DNA of 64,000 bases, taken from the NCBI GenBank assembly GCA_963575745.1, contig CAUYUJ010012603.1:99501-163500 (forward strand). Reading direction: 5' to 3'. The translations under genes were made by a program, and so were the position numbers. The notes under the pieces are model-generated. The model was not told where the DNA came from. It did not search any database and was given only the letters and a program-made list of their open reading frames with translations. Shown one piece after another: positions 61,795 to 64,000 of this stretch (within the stretch, counting starts at the first letter, position 1; each line of letters begins with the position of its first letter). Origin of the DNA: Prorocentrum cordatum. Its lineage: Eukaryota > Sar > Dinophyceae > Prorocentrales > Prorocentraceae.

Positions 61795-61950
61795 ATGCAT
61801 AGACATAAACCTTCGGAGATCCGCGCGGATTTCCATGACCGGCGCTGGACCCCCCACATTTCCAGGCGCGCGGAGCGCGCAGAAGGGCGGCGCCCGAGGC
61901 GCGGCGGGGACCCCTGGCGCCGGTCCAAGCGTTAGTTTTCTGTGCCTAGT
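61795..61950. mobile_element. Foldback family H, copy 2 (diverged right arm)
   Basis: GACATAAACCTTCGGAGATC, CGCGCGGATTTCC, GACCGGCGCTGGACCCC and GCGCGGAGCGCGC align with the reverse complement of 59927-60105. The right arm is partly conserved (CTGGCGCCGGTCC). Confidence 0.65.
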
Positions 61951-62896
61951 TATCGTCATCACAGCGCTGGCCGAAAGTGTACAGTCATGGCACTTCACGA
62001 AGGAACACCAAACGAGAAACGAAGGGGCTTTCATGGCCACGGCGAGCCTCGGCTACAAACAGGATCTCCGACCTAGACTTAAAGCACGGCCACAAAACCC
62101 GAGCCCATCCTGAGCCCATACAGTCGACCTGTGTCATAAGGACGCACGATAAGGATGCAAGGGCCTTGGAAAACCATGTCGACACTTCGCGGGCGGGGCG
62201 CGGCCAGCTAAAGCGGCCAATGATGGATCGAGGAGGTAAGGATGCAAGGGTGCCCTTGGGAAGGTTACCCATCCTTCCTATGCGGGTTAACTGTAGTGGC
62301 CCTTATGTCAGCGAGTTGACTGTATGCTTATGCAATGCTGTCTTCTTCGGGACGAGGCGAAACGAGACCGGATGTGAATGTGGAGATGCATCGCCGATAG
62401 ATCGGCGATGGGCCCGACATCGAAGCCGAACGTTCCTCTGGGCGGGCTGGTCAAGACCCCGATTGGCGATGAGTGGGCGATGGGGGGTCGATGCTTCCCC
62501 CCCTGTCCCAGTCCACCCCTGTCGCTGCCCCTGAGCAGCGGGTCAGCGAACCAGCTCATGCAGCTGGCTTCTCCGGCGCCTGCCCGGTGCATCGAGGAAA
62601 GCGCCCGGCGGCGAGGCCGCGAATCTCTGCATGCAAAAGATTACATAACGCCCCCTTTCTATGACGGCCCGAAGTGTCCCTCAGCGGAGGGAGCAGCGGG
62701 AGGAAGGAGTAGAAGGAGCCGTCCCCATCCTCCTCGCATGCCCCGTCACCATCCCGCGGCACCATTCCATCTCTATCTCTCCCCTCCCTTTACTCCCTTC
62801 ACCTCACCCCTCGCCCAGGCACTCCATTTCCCTCACCTCCCCTCTGCACATCCCCTCCCCTCCTCTGCGTTCCTCTCTGTACCTTCATCTCCCTCT
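61951..62896. other. Unassigned sequence
   Basis: 62235-62305 resembles 53145-53210. 62385-62412 has GCATCGCCGATAGATCGGCG. No gene recognised; later frames are Ser/Pro repeats from pyrimidine-rich DNA. Confidence 0.4.
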
Positions 62897-62976
62897 CTAT
62901 ATATAGATCTTTCTCTCTCTCTCTCTCTCTCTCCCTCTCTCTCTATATATGCATATATATATATATATATATATGT
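62897..62976. repeat. (CT)n and (TA)n microsatellite
   Basis: CTCTCTCT followed by TATATATA and TATGCATATATA. Confidence 0.95.
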
Positions 62977-63236
62977 ATCCATGCCTCCCTCCGTTGCCTT
63001 GCTGTTATGCCTGCTGTCCTCCATCCCTGTCTACCCTCCCTCCCTGTCTTGCCTCCTCTCCCCCGTCTCCTTGCTGACCTCCCTCCCGCCCGCCCATCCC
63101 TGCCCGCACTCCCCCTCCTGCCTCCTCTCCTCCCCCCCCGTTGCCGGAGTGGCGAGGGCACCTGGACTGATCGCGGACGCCTGGGGGGTGACGTGCGATC
63201 TTATGATTATGTTACTCCCGTCGTACTTAAGGGCCA
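62977..63236. other. Pyrimidine-rich unassigned sequence
   Basis: CCCTCC-rich DNA up to about 63140. No gene. Confidence 0.4.
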
Positions 63237-63403
63237 CATCCCAGAAATGATTTCGAGCACCCCGAAAAGTATCGAAAGAGTGTCGAAACAGTGTCGAAAG
63301 AGTGTCTCCCAGGGCCCCGCACGTGAAAACCCTCGAATTTCTGTGTTTTTTTTCTGGCGCTCCAAATTTCTTCTTGTGATCAAGGTTACAGTAGGTTGGA
63401 TCA
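63237..63403 (-). mobile_element. Dispersed repeat family D, copy 4
   Basis: On the minus strand: GATCCAACCTACTGTAACC, TTGATCACAAGAAGAAATTT, GAGGGTTTTCACGTGCGGGG, GGAGACACTCTTTCGACACT and CTCGAAATCATTTCTGGGAT. Clearly the same family as 11196-11370. Confidence 0.8.
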
Positions 63404-64000
63404 GCTTAATCTTATGATCGAGATCGGCTGCTGACGGGCCCCGAAGGGCGGACTCGGGACTCATGGCTGCGCTCTGGCCTGCTGCTGAGGCCTGTGCTAC
63501 GGCCTGGCGGCAGAAGAGGGGAGCTCGTCCTGCATCAGCTCCACCCCTCTTGTCCGCCCCCTCCCCCCCATCTCGCTTCGCAGACATGGTACAAGCTCGT
63601 CGGCGTCGGGGACGCAAATCCTCGCAAAGCGTCCAGCGAGGCACATCCGGGGCCGAGGGCCAGAGTGACTTTATCTGGAGAGACTTTGCTTCGGATTACT
63701 TTGTAATGTCGGCTGAATTTCGTCTTGACTTCGTCCAAATTCGCACTGGCCACTCGAATTCGCAAGGCGGCCTGACAATGCTCCCGCACGCGCCAGAATT
63801 GTATACAAGAGCCGTGAAGCCTCGGAATCGGAACACACACTCGGGGCCCACATCCTTCCTCCTCGTCTGCGCCACCTCGTACGGTGACAAGGATTTCCTC
63901 TAACGCCCTGTATGTGGGACGATGGGGCGGAGACATAGAAGGCGAGGGTGGGCAGAACAACGCGCTCCTGCCAGAGGACGCCGATCGGGTGCTTCTTCCG
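63404..64000. other. Unassigned sequence to the window edge
   Basis: An open frame at 63463-63903 (146 codons) has no recognisable domain and I do not call it. No RNA gene or repeat seen. Confidence 0.4.

Noticed and set aside
63463-63903. 146-codon open frame near the window end
   Set aside because: No domain, no convincing start context, and an overlapping antisense frame of similar length. Left uncalled.

Overview
The window looks like nuclear DNA of a dinoflagellate. It is GC-rich and gene-poor, and packed with trinucleotide tracts (GGA/TCC), minisatellites and short hairpin-forming repeats. Two stretches closely match the dinoflagellate spliced leader (DinoSL): 598-620 on the plus strand and 36557-36578 on the minus strand. 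The long non-LTR retrotransposon frames also carry zinc-binding C-termini that I associate with dinoflagellate elements. Genus and species cannot be fixed from this sequence. A run of 100 N at 24921-25020 shows this is a scaffold.

Layout. 1-15 kb: no convincing host gene. It holds a DinoSL relic, a small A-tailed retroposed fragment, at least four full copies and one partial copy of a MITE-like family (about 160 bp), several single-copy foldbacks, other dispersed repeat families and many GGA tracts. 15.3-22.9 kb: a nearly intact non-LTR retrotransposon on the plus strand. ORF1 encodes a zinc-ribbon/coiled-coil protein; ORF2 encodes endonuclease, reverse transcriptase, RNase H and a C-terminal zinc motif, but is interrupted by two frameshifts close to T7 runs. 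22.9-31.8 kb: minisatellites, GCATGTGC palindromic arrays, the N gap, CAT/GAT, TA and CTACT repeats.

34.3-36.4 kb (minus): the only good host protein-coding gene, an uninterrupted frame of about 708 codons for a multi-pass membrane protein with a PAS-like domain. A degenerate DinoSL lies about 120 bp upstream of its ATG in the same orientation, as expected for a retrogene made from a trans-spliced mRNA. 36.8-38.3 kb: a G-depleted heptamer satellite bracketed by poly-C/poly-G blocks. 40.7-44.2 kb: a satellite of about 100 bp, also present at 6.8-7.2 kb on the opposite strand, interrupted by a 369-bp terminal-inverted-repeat element.

45-54 kb: composite polypurine/TCC units, foldbacks, and a truncated endonuclease fragment of a second non-LTR element (minus, 49.7-51.2 kb). 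54.7-59.5 kb: a third non-LTR element (minus) of a different lineage, with endonuclease, reverse transcriptase and C2H2-like zinc fingers, broken by about four frameshifts and apparently lacking the endonuclease catalytic Glu. 59.5-64 kb: more hairpin repeats, ATCGGCGAT palindromes and a short TTTAGGG-type telomeric stretch.

The genes do not form a pathway. The window is mainly a record of retroposition, with LINE-type elements, a spliced-leader-tagged retrogene and short A-tailed retroposed sequence, plus amplification of small non-autonomous hairpin elements and satellites.
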